The notes beneath the pieces are model-generated. The model searched no databases. It saw only the letters and a list, made by a program, of their open reading frames with translations, and was not told the DNA's origin. A stretch of DNA of 64,000 bases from contig JADGEL010000002.1 of the NCBI GenBank assembly GCA_016744415.1, positions 248,001 to 312,000 on the forward strand. The letters run 5' to 3'. This stretch comes from Flavobacteriaceae bacterium (GTDB lineage: Bacteria; Bacteroidota; Bacteroidia; Flavobacteriales; Flavobacteriaceae). Position numbers and translations under genes: made by a program. Each line of letters starts with the position of its first letter. The first letter of the stretch is position 1. Below, one piece after another: positions 1 through 9,168 of the stretch.

Positions 1-12
1 AATGTCATAATT

Positions 13-639
13 TTATAACTTTATAGGTGTTTCATTTAAGTTGAATTTGATAATATCGTTACCAAAAAGGTTGTCTTGATATATCAATGAAATGCTTTCA
101 TCAGGCGAGATTCCGTTAAAATATAACAGCACCCTTTTAAAAGGTGCTATTTTAAAATTTCTTTCAAAATTGACTCCAGCACATTTTATAGTATCTCTAG
201 ATGAAGTAACTACCATAAAGTCTTTTTTTATAGAAAACGACATATATTTTACAGCGTCCTCAAAACTTTTATGGGTGTGTTTTTGTTCTAGCAGATCAGT
301 TTGATCGACATGTTGAAATTCTATCTCGACAATCCTTTCTTCTTTATTTTCTTCTAAAATCGAGTCTATTAGAGCAGAATTGTTTCCTAAATTTTTTAAA
401 AGATAATAATGTAGTGGCACTTCTGTGGCGCTATAATTAATGCTATTTATTAATTGAGTAGAACGTATTGACTTCCAATTTTCTTTTTCAAATTCAAATG
501 TTTTTATCTCTTTTTCTTTTCCAGAATCATTACAGGAAAATAAAATTAAGAATGACACAAGCATTAATCCCTTAAAATAAATTAAAGGAATCTCATCTAT
601 ATTATCTTTTAATCCTTTAATTATCTTCATACTTTTCAT
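13..639 (-). CDS. putative lipoprotein at the end of the type IV filament locus
   Basis: Function not recognised. The N-terminus has a hydrophobic stretch ending in a lipobox-like LFSC at about residues 33-36, followed by a charged tail, so the mature protein is probably a lipoprotein. The ATG at 639 gives an unusually long stretch before the signal and overlaps the upstream gene by 23 bases; the ATG at 564, just before the hydrophobic stretch, is an alternative start. The rest (about 170 residues) is a soluble mixed alpha/beta protein without visible motifs. It shares a two-gene unit with the Skp-like gene, which suggests an envelope role linked to the filament machine; that is inference from position only. 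Confidence 0.6.
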   Translation of the reverse strand: MKSMKIIKGLKDNIDEIPLIYFKGLMLVSFLILFSCNDSGKEKEIKTFEFEKENWKSIRSTQLINSINYSATEVPLHYYLLKNLGNNSALIDSILEENKEERIVEIEFQHVDQTDLLEQKHTHKSFEDAVKYMSFSIKKDFMVVTSSRDTIKCAGVNFERNFKIAPFKRVLLYFNGISPDESISLIYQDNLFGNDIIKFNLNETPIKL

Positions 640-1123
640 TGCAATATTTTAAAATTTGATTAGTGATCTCATATGTTTCATCTGCAAACATGATATTGCC
701 ATTGCCATTGGTGCCGAAAACAATTTTAATTTCATGCAGTTTGCAATAATCATCTATATAGGTGTTAAGTCTTAACCATACTTTTTGTGTTAAGTTATTG
801 GTGTAATTATTCTGCAGGTCTTGAAATTCTTTATTCAAAAGAGCAATTTTATTTTGTAATTTTTTGGAAGTTTCACTTTCCTTATCCGCACTAATTTGAT
901 AGGCATTATAGATACTATCTAAATACTTCCCTTTAGCCTTGATCTTTTTTTCTTCAATAGACTTGATATCTTTTGTCATATTGAATTCACTAAATAATTT
1001 TGAATTATTTACATACAAAGTTTTGGGGTTATGGTCAGAATTAACATAGTAGATTGCTACGCCAACAAACAATGACATTAGTAGTATTGAATTTATTATT
1101 GAAAGGTATTTGTGTTTATTCAT
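617..1123 (-). CDS. OmpH/Skp-like periplasmic protein, membrane-anchored
   Basis: 168 residues. An N-terminal hydrophobic segment (about residues 9-27) is followed by a long charged helical region (about 45-120) rich in Lys, Glu and Gln. The C-terminus (FGTNGNGNIMFAD) is typical of OmpH/Skp family proteins. Skp chaperones hold unfolded outer-membrane proteins in the periplasm. The signal segment has no clear cleavage site, so the protein may stay anchored. It is first in a two-gene unit with the downstream lipoprotein gene, and its upstream gap contains the 28-bp motif shared with the other filament operons. A role in secretin or pilin folding is inference. Confidence 0.7.
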   Translation of the reverse strand: MNKHKYLSIINSILLMSLFVGVAIYYVNSDHNPKTLYVNNSKLFSEFNMTKDIKSIEEKKIKAKGKYLDSIYNAYQISADKESETSKKLQNKIALLNKEFQDLQNNYTNNLTQKVWLRLNTYIDDYCKLHEIKIVFGTNGNGNIMFADETYEITNQILKYCNEKYEDN

Positions 1124-1611
1124 GTTATTCTTTATTGGTGTTTACAATATGGTTTTAAGTGTAATCAATTGTTAATTAATTCTATTCTAGCCATAGAAAA
1201 CAAGGACCAATTTAGTTTAGAACCATTTTTTCAGTACATGAATATATCAACAAAAGGAACATCAAAAACTCAACTATTTTCACTCCCTGATTTTGCCTAT
1301 ATTTTCGTATAATCAAATTCTTGGATTTAACTTTTTAGTAATGCTCGTTCTAATAAAAAACGAAGTTTTGATATGTAGTAAATGTAATTATGATGTTTTA
1401 TTTATATGGTTGTATTTACCATACAATATGTAAGGAGGAGCCTTACAGTTTTAACAATATATTTCTAGAAGTTAACTATTTTAAATGCAGAGTCATCGCG
1501 GTATTTCGTAGATTCTATACTCATTAAGTTGAATACAGTATTATCATTTTTAAATCAAAATAAATATAATATGTATTCTCTAAAATACTATTTTGAAATG
1601 ACTAGACAGTA
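1124..1611. other. 488-base intergenic region upstream of the Skp-like gene
   Basis: No credible gene on either strand. The only structured element I see is the three-hexamer motif at 1419-1446. The region separates the GspC-like gene from the Skp-like gene, both on the minus strand, so it should hold the promoter of the latter. Confidence 0.6.
1419..1446. promoter_or_regulatory. three-hexamer operator-like motif, copy 1
   Basis: CCATAC-N5-GTAAGG-N5-CCTTAC: three hexamers at an 11-bp period, the middle one inverted. The same arrangement occurs at 9115-9142 and 13048-13075, each time upstream of a minus-strand unit of the filament locus. This copy is about 300 bases upstream of the Skp-like start. 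Copies 1 and 3 are both followed by AGTTTT. The bound factor is unknown. Confidence 0.6.
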
Positions 1612-2109
1612 CTATCTACTTTTCTTAGAAAAGGATTTTTGATCTGTACCAATAGACAATAGAATCGATTCTTTGGAAATGGATACTATTTTAATTTCGT
1701 CTATTTCTTCATTGCACTTAAGGCGATGTAAAACTCCATTTATTCTGAGTAAGGCGCGTTCATCTTTAGATTTACCTCCTTTAATAAAACCATAATATTC
1801 AATGCTTTGGGGCCAACTTATTATTTCTTTCTTTTTGGATATACTTGCTCTTTTAGAAATAACAGGTTTCTTTAAACTCTGGTTTTTCTTTTTAAATTTA
1901 TTAAGAAATGGGTCCCTCTGAAAAGGTTCTAATTTAAAGGTGTCTTTTTTAATCTCATAATTTATTGGAGTAGTGTTCATCAATGCTGCTTCTGAATATT
2001 CAGCTACGGGATTTGAAGAAAAATAATTATTTAAAATTTTGACTATTAAAACTCCCCATACTCCTAAAACTATAATTATTAAAACAGCATTGATTCTTTT
2101 CTTTTTCAT
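1612..2109 (-). CDS. GspC/PilP-like inner-membrane protein
   Basis: 165 residues. A basic N-terminus and one membrane segment (about 8-28) lead to a Lys-rich linker containing RDPFL (about 65-69), the short motif typical of GspC/PilP-type proteins. A C-terminal domain follows (about 98-155; YYGFIKGG, then RALLRINGVLHRL) that fits the homology-region fold linking the inner-membrane platform to the secretin periplasmic domains. It is the last gene of the assembly operon, eight bases after the FN3-like lipoprotein gene. The family assignment rests on topology, size, motif and context rather than strong sequence identity. Confidence 0.75.
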   Translation of the reverse strand: MKKKRINAVLIIIVLGVWGVLIVKILNNYFSSNPVAEYSEAALMNTTPINYEIKKDTFKLEPFQRDPFLNKFKKKNQSLKKPVISKRASISKKKEIISWPQSIEYYGFIKGGKSKDERALLRINGVLHRLKCNEEIDEIKIVSISKESILLSIGTDQKSFSKKSR

Positions 2110-2117
2110 GACTCCAT

Positions 2118-3068
2118 TTACATAACCGTTATTTTTCTACTGTCGCTAAACTCACTTTCATTGCCAGCAGTATCCAAAGATTTAACTCTCCAAAAATAAT
2201 CTCCTAAACTATTGAAGTTGTATTGTATGGATTCTCCTGCGTTATCATTAGTATAAATAATATTTGTAAATGAATTATCCGTGGCTATTTGAAACTCAGA
2301 AGATATTGGTGATTGAATGGTTCCTGTATCCGATCCAAAACTCCAATTAAAAACTATTGGGTTCGATCCACTAGCATCTGCTACAGGTGAATTTAAAATT
2401 GGTTGATTCGGATTTATACGATCTAAAAAAAATGATCTTCTGGAAAATATTGTTTCACTAGATGAATTCACTCCCTTAATTTTCCATATATACTCTGCAT
2501 CTTCAGTATATAATACACTTGGCAACGTTATTGATGTACCAATCGACACTGTTTCTTGATGAACGAGTGTATTACCTCCCAACGATTTGACCAACTCCAA
2601 ATCATAGTTTTCGGCACCAGATAAAGGCAGCCAAGAATATGTTATATCTGTAGAATTCGTATACATATTATCAGACGGATTATCGAGAATAACGAATGAA
2701 CTCGTCAAATCTTCAGCTACCTCTACTTCAAAAGCTACAGGAAAGTTATATAAAGATTCATAGGCATCATTTTCACCTCTAACTCTCCATGTATATCCGG
2801 CAGGAATCAATGGAAGGTATAACGAATTATCTATCACTAAGGTGTCTATAACTAATGAATGAATATCATTTATAATTTGCACTCGATATGACTTTGCACC
2901 CGTCATATCAACCCATTGAAAGCTCACAATATTTGACACTACATTTACACCCTCAGTAGGATATAAAATTGTAATAATACCATCCGTAATATCTTCTTCA
3001 AAAATATCATCACAACTAACAAACATTGCTATTATAATGAGGAACGTTATTTTATACATTTTTTTCAT
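2118..3068 (-). CDS. lipoprotein with three FN3-like domains inside the filament operon
   Basis: 316 residues. Signal peptide with lipobox (FVSC, Cys19), then acidic residues, as expected of an outer-membrane lipoprotein in Bacteroidota. Three beta-sandwich repeats follow (about 30-115, 122-215, 218-315), each with a W-rich FN3-like pattern such as FQWVDMTGAKSYRVQI, YSWLPLSGAENYDLEL and FNWSFGSDTG. The gene overlaps the GspM-like gene by 17 bases and is followed by the GspC-like gene, so it is translated as part of the machine. It could be a pilotin-like partner, a surface cover or an adhesin; the sequence does not decide. Confidence 0.75.
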   Translation of the reverse strand: MKKMYKITFLIIIAMFVSCDDIFEEDITDGIITILYPTEGVNVVSNIVSFQWVDMTGAKSYRVQIINDIHSLVIDTLVIDNSLYLPLIPAGYTWRVRGENDAYESLYNFPVAFEVEVAEDLTSSFVILDNPSDNMYTNSTDITYSWLPLSGAENYDLELVKSLGGNTLVHQETVSIGTSITLPSVLYTEDAEYIWKIKGVNSSSETIFSRRSFFLDRINPNQPILNSPVADASGSNPIVFNWSFGSDTGTIQSPISSEFQIATDNSFTNIIYTNDNAGESIQYNFNSLGDYFWRVKSLDTAGNESEFSDSRKITVM

Positions 3069-3573
3069 AATTTTGAAATATTAATTTTACAAATAATTGC
3101 TGTTTCTTTAGGTTGTAATCTTGCTTAGTATAGAAGTTAACACCAATAATTCTTGATGTTTTAAATTGTTTTTCAATTTGATAAATTGTTTTGATCAAGT
3201 CATTATAACCTCCTTGCAAAACAATTTGATTGGTGTAAATATTAAATGAATCATCTGAAAAAGTATGTGTTTCTTCTAAATGAACAATTTGAATTTTTTT
3301 AAACTGGGATATAAAATCAATTAAAAAATGCTGCACCAATTCAGGCTCAACCTGTTTTCCTATTAGGTTATCAAGAGCATTCATTTTTTCAGACAAATAT
3401 TTGATATTTTCGTTTGAGCTATTAATTAGAACTAATTTTTCATTTATTTTAGTAATAGATTTGTTCGTCTGATACGTAACTATAAAAGATTTCTTATAAG
3501 AAACTATAGCGAGTAGGATAAAAATTAACAATAGCCCAATAACTTTTTTTTTGTATGGTATTTCATTGAACAT
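3052..3573 (-). CDS. GspM/PilO-like inner-membrane protein
   Basis: 173 residues with a single N-terminal membrane segment (about 10-27), a helical stretch (about 35-75) and a C-terminal alpha/beta domain (about 90-170). This is the architecture of PilO/GspM proteins, which form the inner-membrane alignment ring with GspL/PilN. It lies two bases downstream of the GspL-like gene and overlaps the following lipoprotein gene. Sequence similarity within this family is always weak, so the call rests mainly on order, size and topology. Confidence 0.7.
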   Translation of the reverse strand: MFNEIPYKKKVIGLLLIFILLAIVSYKKSFIVTYQTNKSITKINEKLVLINSSNENIKYLSEKMNALDNLIGKQVEPELVQHFLIDFISQFKKIQIVHLEETHTFSDDSFNIYTNQIVLQGGYNDLIKTIYQIEKQFKTSRIIGVNFYTKQDYNLKKQQLFVKLIFQNYEKNV

Positions 3574-3575
3574 AA

Positions 3576-4748
3576 TTAGATTTTTATTAACAGTTTAAAT
3601 TCATCGTTCTTGTTTTTTATTTTTTTATAATCGACTATTTCAATTTTTAAAACCCATGATCTGTTTTTGAGAATTTTAAGCCAATTATTAAAATTTAAAC
3701 TAGAATTTACATGTCCTGTCACAGAAATAATATTAGAATCTATACTAATTTTTTTTTTTTTATTAATGGTTTTGGACATTGGAAAAATATTCAATTGACT
3801 TAAAACAATTTCAGAAGATAGGTTCTTAGTAATTTCATTAACATAGAATGAGAGAAATTTATTATTGTAAACACCTGTATTATTTAATATTTCCTCTTTG
3901 TCTAAAATATCTTGATTAAGCGTTTCTATTTTAGAATAAGAATCTTGAAAATGAATCATTTTAGTCTGAACCTCAATATATTTTTTGTTATAATTATTAA
4001 GTAATAAAAAACTAATAAGTAATGATAAAAGAAAAAATATTAAGCCAAATGCACCTATACGATTAAATAATTTTTGGTACAATGCTTCTTCTTTATTTTT
4101 TGCTAAAATTGAACTCCCCGTTAATCTTATTTTTAGATTTGGATATAAATAATTTATTGCTGTTGCAAACAGTGAGGTTTCGAAACTTTTTAAAGATAAA
4201 TCATCAATATTATTGGTTTGTTCTAAACTGTTTTTTGAATTTAGAAATTCCATCAAAACATCAGATTCAAAAACCAACTCAAAACTATCGCTATATAAAA
4301 CCTTGTTATCAGTATTTATAATTGCACTCACAAATGGCCCAACAGAAAAATCTAAACAAAACAACTCTTTCTTTACTAAGCACATTAGAATTTCATTAAT
4401 TTTATTTTTTCTAACGAATGAAACAAAGGTGCTTTCTTCACCTTTATATTCATAAAAATAAAAATCTTCACTGTTTTGATTAAAAATTAAGTTTGATATT
4501 GAGACTTCTTTGCCCTGCACTTTTTTGTGTAAAATACCTTTACCACAAAAATGTATCAGTAAAGGTATTTTCTTGTTTAAACCGCGTACAACTTCTTCCA
4601 AACTTTTGAAATCCTGTTTTTCTATAATTACTAAGGCATTATTTTCTCTTTTGAATACAATACTGTTAAAAAACCCTTGTTTTTCTTCTCCAAACCTTAC
4701 ATTTAAAACTTGAATTTTATTGTTTTTAAAACGAGAGACATCAATCAT
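3576..4748 (-). CDS. GspL-like (fused PilM/PilN-type) assembly protein
   Basis: 390 residues. A cytoplasmic domain of about 225 residues resembles the actin-like PilM/GspL fold. One membrane segment (about 232-250) follows, then a helical linker and a periplasmic ferredoxin-like domain (about 305-390). In pilus systems these parts are usually two proteins (PilM and PilN); a single chain is the arrangement of GspL in type II secretion. It should couple the ATPase to the inner-membrane ring. It sits two bases after the secretin gene and two bases before the GspM-like gene. Confidence 0.75.
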   Translation of the reverse strand: MIDVSRFKNNKIQVLNVRFGEEKQGFFNSIVFKRENNALVIIEKQDFKSLEEVVRGLNKKIPLLIHFCGKGILHKKVQGKEVSISNLIFNQNSEDFYFYEYKGEESTFVSFVRKNKINEILMCLVKKELFCLDFSVGPFVSAIINTDNKVLYSDSFELVFESDVLMEFLNSKNSLEQTNNIDDLSLKSFETSLFATAINYLYPNLKIRLTGSSILAKNKEEALYQKLFNRIGAFGLIFFLLSLLISFLLLNNYNKKYIEVQTKMIHFQDSYSKIETLNQDILDKEEILNNTGVYNNKFLSFYVNEITKNLSSEIVLSQLNIFPMSKTINKKKKISIDSNIISVTGHVNSSLNFNNWLKILKNRSWVLKIEIVDYKKIKNKNDEFKLLIKI

Positions 4749-4750
4749 AA

Positions 4751-6670
4751 TTAATAAATTATCGTTGGTTTAATGAACACATGAAGTTTCGATTTATCCT
4801 TTCTTTTACTTCTAGAACTAAAAAACCATTTAATTACAGGTATTCTCGATAAAAATGGTGTTCCGGTCCCAGAATCTTCACGAGTTAACTCATCCAAGCC
4901 TCCCAATAGAATCATTTCATTATCCTTAACTCTAATAAGAGCATCGAATTTTTGTGAACTTTTTCCTGGTGGGGCATTTTCTCCAGCCCTTCCTAAAAAG
5001 GAACTTTTCTCAACAGAAATATCTAAAGTTACATGTCCATCAGTTGACACAAAAGGTTTAATCGCAACACTTAAATTTGCCTCTGTAGGTTTCCAAGTAC
5101 CAGATTGCAACACATCGTTTCCAATCCCACTGTTTATCAATCTATTTGAGACTTCGAAATAATAACTTGTCTCTCCTATAGAGACCGTGGCATCATGCCC
5201 ACTTAATGTTGCAATTTTAGGAGTTGATTGTATATTAATAATAGAATTGTTTTCTAAGGCTTTTAAATTCAAATAAAAATTTGAAGAAACTTGACCTATA
5301 TTTATGATTCCTAATCCATTAAATGCATTTATAAGTCCATTTATTGAAGATGTACTGAGAGATAGATCGACAGCTGGAAGTAGTGTTCCAGAAGTTGGGT
5401 TTGGGTTCTCACCTATTCCAGCTTGGATTCCTGTTTGGATATCGTATCCCTTTTTATATTGAACAATTAAAACTTCTATTTGAACAAGCGGAACGGGTTT
5501 ATCAATTTGAAATATGAATTTTTTAAGTTCTTCAATACTAGTTCTAGGACCTGAAACTACCAAACCATTTAATTCTATAAACTCCTGAACTTCCAATTCT
5601 AAAATCAACGATTGTGGAAGTGCATCTTTAACAGATTCTATAGTTCTATTCTCTAATTGGATTAATTCTGTAGCCCTAAGCCCTTGGCTATTATCATCGC
5701 CAATTAAATAAAAACCATCATAAACTTTAAAAGTATAAATGGAATTTATAAAAAGATATTCGAGTAAATCATCGAATGTGATTCCATCAACAACTAGTGT
5801 TTTTGATAGCCCTTCGGGCATATCACTTAAAAAATAATTTACATTCACTTTTTCGGCAGCCGCCATTATAATTTGACCGACATCAGCATTTATTGCTCTT
5901 ACTTTTAAGTATCCATTTGGGTTTACAGTAATTTCAAAATTTCCTTGAGAACTATTTTGATTAGTTTTTGAATTTGAAGTGTTTGGTTTGCGATTATTGT
6001 TAGCCGTTACATTTTTATTTTTTACAATGTTATTTTTTTCTAAATAATAAAAATCACCTTCTTTAAGGGTCATGGTTAACCCATTAGACTCAGCCATCAT
6101 TTCAATTACTTGATCAAACGGTCTGTTTTTAATATAAGCTGAGACTTTAATTTCTTTGATATCTGGAGCAAGAATAATATTTTTATTCGATAGATCTGTT
6201 ATTTTTTCTGCTACTCGAGGAAGAGAATCATTCTTAAGGTTTATAGATAAAAAATCATTCTGTTGATTATAAGTTATATTAATAATCTTAAGTGGTTTTG
6301 GCTCTATTTTTATTGCTTTCTCTAATTTCTTGTTGAATATAATTATATTACTAAATATCTCGAATTCTATATTGTACTCTTGAACTAAAAAAAGAAAAAC
6401 ATCTTTAACTTTAACGTCATAAAAATTACTTACTACTTGATTGTTCAATTTAATATCTACACTCACATTTAATTTATGTTCATCGGCAATTGTTGTAATT
6501 AGTTCGTATAAATTTAAACCCGAAACATCAAATTCAACGACTTCGTTTAGGCCTTCACTCTCTTTTGAAAATTCTTCGAGTTGACTTTGAATGAGCCCAA
6601 AGTCATTTTGAGAATTGACTTTAATCGTAGAAAAAACAATTACAACTATTAATAGATAAATATTTCTCAT
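4751..6670 (-). CDS. secretin (GspD/PilQ family)
   Basis: 639 residues with a signal peptide. The N-terminal part (about 40-330) contains STN/N-domains; an Asn/Ser-rich linker at about 220-245 separates them. The C-terminal half carries the secretin domain: VQIEVLIVQY, then STPKIATLSGHDATVSIGE, then EMILLGGL and RIPVIKWFF, ending in FIKPTI as is usual for secretins. It forms the outer-membrane channel for the filament. The ATG overlaps the stop of the ATPase gene by one base, so translation is probably coupled. The GspL-like gene follows directly. Confidence 0.93.
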   Translation of the reverse strand: MRNIYLLIVVIVFSTIKVNSQNDFGLIQSQLEEFSKESEGLNEVVEFDVSGLNLYELITTIADEHKLNVSVDIKLNNQVVSNFYDVKVKDVFLFLVQEYNIEFEIFSNIIIFNKKLEKAIKIEPKPLKIINITYNQQNDFLSINLKNDSLPRVAEKITDLSNKNIILAPDIKEIKVSAYIKNRPFDQVIEMMAESNGLTMTLKEGDFYYLEKNNIVKNKNVTANNNRKPNTSNSKTNQNSSQGNFEITVNPNGYLKVRAINADVGQIIMAAAEKVNVNYFLSDMPEGLSKTLVVDGITFDDLLEYLFINSIYTFKVYDGFYLIGDDNSQGLRATELIQLENRTIESVKDALPQSLILELEVQEFIELNGLVVSGPRTSIEELKKFIFQIDKPVPLVQIEVLIVQYKKGYDIQTGIQAGIGENPNPTSGTLLPAVDLSLSTSSINGLINAFNGLGIINIGQVSSNFYLNLKALENNSIINIQSTPKIATLSGHDATVSIGETSYYFEVSNRLINSGIGNDVLQSGTWKPTEANLSVAIKPFVSTDGHVTLDISVEKSSFLGRAGENAPPGKSSQKFDALIRVKDNEMILLGGLDELTREDSGTGTPFLSRIPVIKWFFSSRSKRKDKSKLHVFIKPTIIY

Positions 6671-8073
6671 TATTTACTGTTTAATAAGAATGGATAAATT
6701 TCTTCATAAGAGGTCTCTCCATTGGCAAATAATTCAAAGGCTTTATCGGACAATGATGTTACTTTTGTAAGTTTTATTTCACTTAATTTTTTTGAATCGT
6801 TTTTTATCTTATCAGCCAAATTAAAATCAACAGGAATTACTTCATAGATTGCTCTTCTACCAGAATAGCCACTATAATGACAATGTTCACATCCAATAGA
6901 TACAAAGTGATACTCTAATTTTACCTTTGACATAAATCCAATCGGAAAATCATTTTCATTAAACTTCACCTTTGATTTACATTCGTTACACAATTTTCTT
7001 AATAATCGTTGCGCTACAGACAATTTTAAAGTCTCTGCAATTAGAAATGGTTGAATTCCCATATCCATTAGTCGCGATATAGTACCAATTGCCGAATTTG
7101 TATGAATTGTAGATAAAACCAAATGCCCCGTAAGAGAAGCTCGGATTGCCATTTTTGCAGTTTCAGCATCTCTGATTTCTCCTAACATAATAATATCAGG
7201 ATCTTGTCTTAAAAAAGATCTTAATGCACTGGTAAACGTCAGCCCAATATTCTCTTTTAACTGAACTTGATTGATCCCCTTAAGCGTATATTCAATCGGA
7301 TCTTCTACCGTAACTATATTTCGGTTGCTCTTATTCAACAACTTTAAGGTTGCATACAGCGTTGTTGTTTTTCCAGAACCTGTTGGCCCGCTGATTAGAA
7401 TAATTCCGCTTGTGTTTTTGATCCCTTCGACATACCTTGTTTTTTGATTTGGTTCAAACCCAAGGTTCTCCAAATTTATATTTGATGCATCTTTTCCTAA
7501 GATCCTCATTACAATCTTTTCGCCATATAGAGTGGGTAAAATGGAAACTCTAATATCAAAATCTTTATATTCTATTCTTCCATCTTGTGGAAGTCTTTTT
7601 TCGGTTATATCTAAATTTGATTTAATCTTTATCTTATTAACCAATTCTAAATATTCACTTTTTACGATTGTATATTTTTCAATTAAATGTCCATCCACTC
7701 GAATTCGAATCCGACCTTCTTCTTCGAAAATTTCAAAATGAATATCACTACTACCTATTGCCTTTGATTCGTATATTAAATTTTCTAAGAAATCAACTTC
7801 AGTAGCACTTTTGCTTTTAGTCTTATCTTGCCTGTAATAAATGGAAATGCACTTATCAATTAACAATGTGTTTTTGCTAATTAAATTGATCTTTTTCCCT
7901 ACAATCAATTCCAATTCTTCTATTATTTCATTTGACTTTTGCTTTTTATCAAAAAATAACGTTAACGTATGACCTTCTTGCAAACTGGGTACCACTCTAT
8001 AATGATTGGCTATTTCGGCGCTTATTAATTGCTGCTGCTTTAAGCTTAATGTTATTTCTTCGGTTTCTATCAA
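6670..8073 (-). CDS. type II secretion / type IV pilus assembly ATPase (GspE/PilB)
   Basis: 467 residues. Walker A GPTGSGKTT at 229-237, Asp box VEDPIEY at 256-262, Walker B-like IIMLGEIRD at 294-302 and His box LSTIHTN at about 320-326. Two CxxC pairs (Cys362/365, Cys395/398) form the zinc site found in GspE/PilB extension ATPases. The N-terminal N1 domain is short. The start appears to be TTG at 8073, one base after the prepilin peptidase stop; no better ATG exists before the conserved region. It powers filament assembly from the cytoplasm. No retraction ATPase (PilT) gene is seen nearby, which favours a secretion-type machine. Confidence 0.95.
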   Translation of the reverse strand: MIETEEITLSLKQQQLISAEIANHYRVVPSLQEGHTLTLFFDKKQKSNEIIEELELIVGKKINLISKNTLLIDKCISIYYRQDKTKSKSATEVDFLENLIYESKAIGSSDIHFEIFEEEGRIRIRVDGHLIEKYTIVKSEYLELVNKIKIKSNLDITEKRLPQDGRIEYKDFDIRVSILPTLYGEKIVMRILGKDASNINLENLGFEPNQKTRYVEGIKNTSGIILISGPTGSGKTTTLYATLKLLNKSNRNIVTVEDPIEYTLKGINQVQLKENIGLTFTSALRSFLRQDPDIIMLGEIRDAETAKMAIRASLTGHLVLSTIHTNSAIGTISRLMDMGIQPFLIAETLKLSVAQRLLRKLCNECKSKVKFNENDFPIGFMSKVKLEYHFVSIGCEHCHYSGYSGRRAIYEVIPVDFNLADKIKNDSKKLSEIKLTKVTSLSDKAFELFANGETSYEEIYPFLLNSK

Positions 8074-8074
8074 A

Positions 8075-8563
8075 TTAAAAGTATAGGAAAAACAAATTAT
8101 TACTCGTAAAAATATTTATAACACCCAAAATCAATAGATAGAGGGATAGTAACCCTGCTAAAGGAATTGTTTCTAGCTCTCGAAAAAATTTGATAATTAA
8201 ATGCGTTATAATTGAAAAAAGCATCCCAGAAATAAAAAATAATATATATGACCTTGAAGAAAGCATTGGTATTATTGCAATAAAAAAAAGTATATCTCCT
8301 AGACCGATTGACTTATTAATTGGATTAATTATTTTTTGTTTTTTTATAGAAACATACGCCACTAACCCCAAGATCGTCGTGATTAAAAATACTGAACTTT
8401 GAATTATATCATCAATGAGAAATATCGAATCAAGGCTATTGATTATGCTTACTATAAAAACCCCAATTGGCAATGTAAAATGTATTGCTCTGTATTTAAG
8501 ATCTTGAAGTATTATTAACACTAATAGTATATTCAGGGTACTATGTAAAGCTATAGTAACCAT
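8075..8563 (-). CDS. prepilin peptidase, A24 family, short form
   Basis: 162 residues, almost entirely membrane segments. The two catalytic aspartates of the family are present: D21 in LQDLKYRAIH and D90 in the GLGD motif. It lacks the N-terminal Cys-rich methyltransferase domain of PilD, so it may cleave but not methylate prepilins. The ATG at 8563 overlaps the pilin stop (TGATG), implying coupled translation with its main substrate. It should process the four pilin-like proteins of this locus at the inner membrane. Confidence 0.9.
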   Translation of the reverse strand: MVTIALHSTLNILLVLIILQDLKYRAIHFTLPIGVFIVSIINSLDSIFLIDDIIQSSVFLITTILGLVAYVSIKKQKIINPINKSIGLGDILFFIAIIPMLSSRSYILFFISGMLFSIITHLIIKFFRELETIPLAGLLSLYLLILGVINIFTSNNLFFLYF

Positions 8564-8994
8564 CAATCTTTTATAGTTTCTACCAATACTTTTCTATGAT
8601 CTATTTCCCAAGTGTTAAAACTTCCATCACCATCAAAATCTGACACCGAAACTGCTATTGCCTTAAAGGAATTAACTGATGCATCAACGATTTCAATTCT
8701 ATAAACAGCTTGACCACCTTCGGTGATATTCAATGATGGTTCAAATCCGATGGCTTCAAAATCTGAACTATATTTAGAATATCTATAAAAATAACTTTTT
8801 TCTAAACCATATAAATGGTTTAACATACTCTGAGCTTCAATGGATTTTGCCTGGGCAACAACAGATGTTTGATTTGGTAAGACCAACATAATCAATATTC
8901 CTATTATAGCGAGAACAACTAATAATTCAGTCAAAGAATAAGCTGGCAAATAATATTTACTTAATATTTTTTTCTTCATTTTCTTTTTAATCAT
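8563..8994 (-). CDS. major pilin/pseudopilin (GspG/PilA-like)
   Basis: 143 residues. Prepilin signal with cleavage predicted after Ala18, giving mature N-terminus YSLTELLVVLAII with Glu at +5 and a long hydrophobic helix. Ala replaces the usual Gly at -1. Near the C-terminus DFDGDGSFNTWEID (about 119-132) resembles the calcium loop of GspG-type major pseudopilins. It is first in its transcription unit, preceded by a 174-base gap holding the shared motif at 9115-9142. Its own promoter suggests it is made in excess, as expected for the main filament subunit. Confidence 0.92.
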   Translation of the reverse strand: MIKKKMKKKILSKYYLPAYSLTELLVVLAIIGILIMLVLPNQTSVVAQAKSIEAQSMLNHLYGLEKSYFYRYSKYSSDFEAIGFEPSLNITEGGQAVYRIEIVDASVNSFKAIAVSVSDFDGDGSFNTWEIDHRKVLVETIKD

Positions 8995-9114
8995 TTAAAA
9001 TATTAATAGCTGCTTAATTATAGGTCTAAACACAATCTAGTTTTGACCTATAATTAAAGGCATCTTTTATGAGCACAATATAGTTTAGGCTAACTAATAC
9101 AGCTGTCAAATACT

Positions 9115-9142
9115 CCTTAGCATTAGTAAGGAGAACCCATAC
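9115..9142. promoter_or_regulatory. three-hexamer operator-like motif, copy 2
   Basis: CCTTAG-N5-GTAAGG-N5-CCATAC, same spacing and alternating orientation as the copies at 1419-1446 and 13048-13075. It ends about 120 bases upstream of the major pilin start in an otherwise unremarkable gap. This is a plausible operator for the pilin promoter. Confidence 0.6.
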
Positions 9143-9168
9143 ATTTTAATGATTTTTAACAAAAAAAG

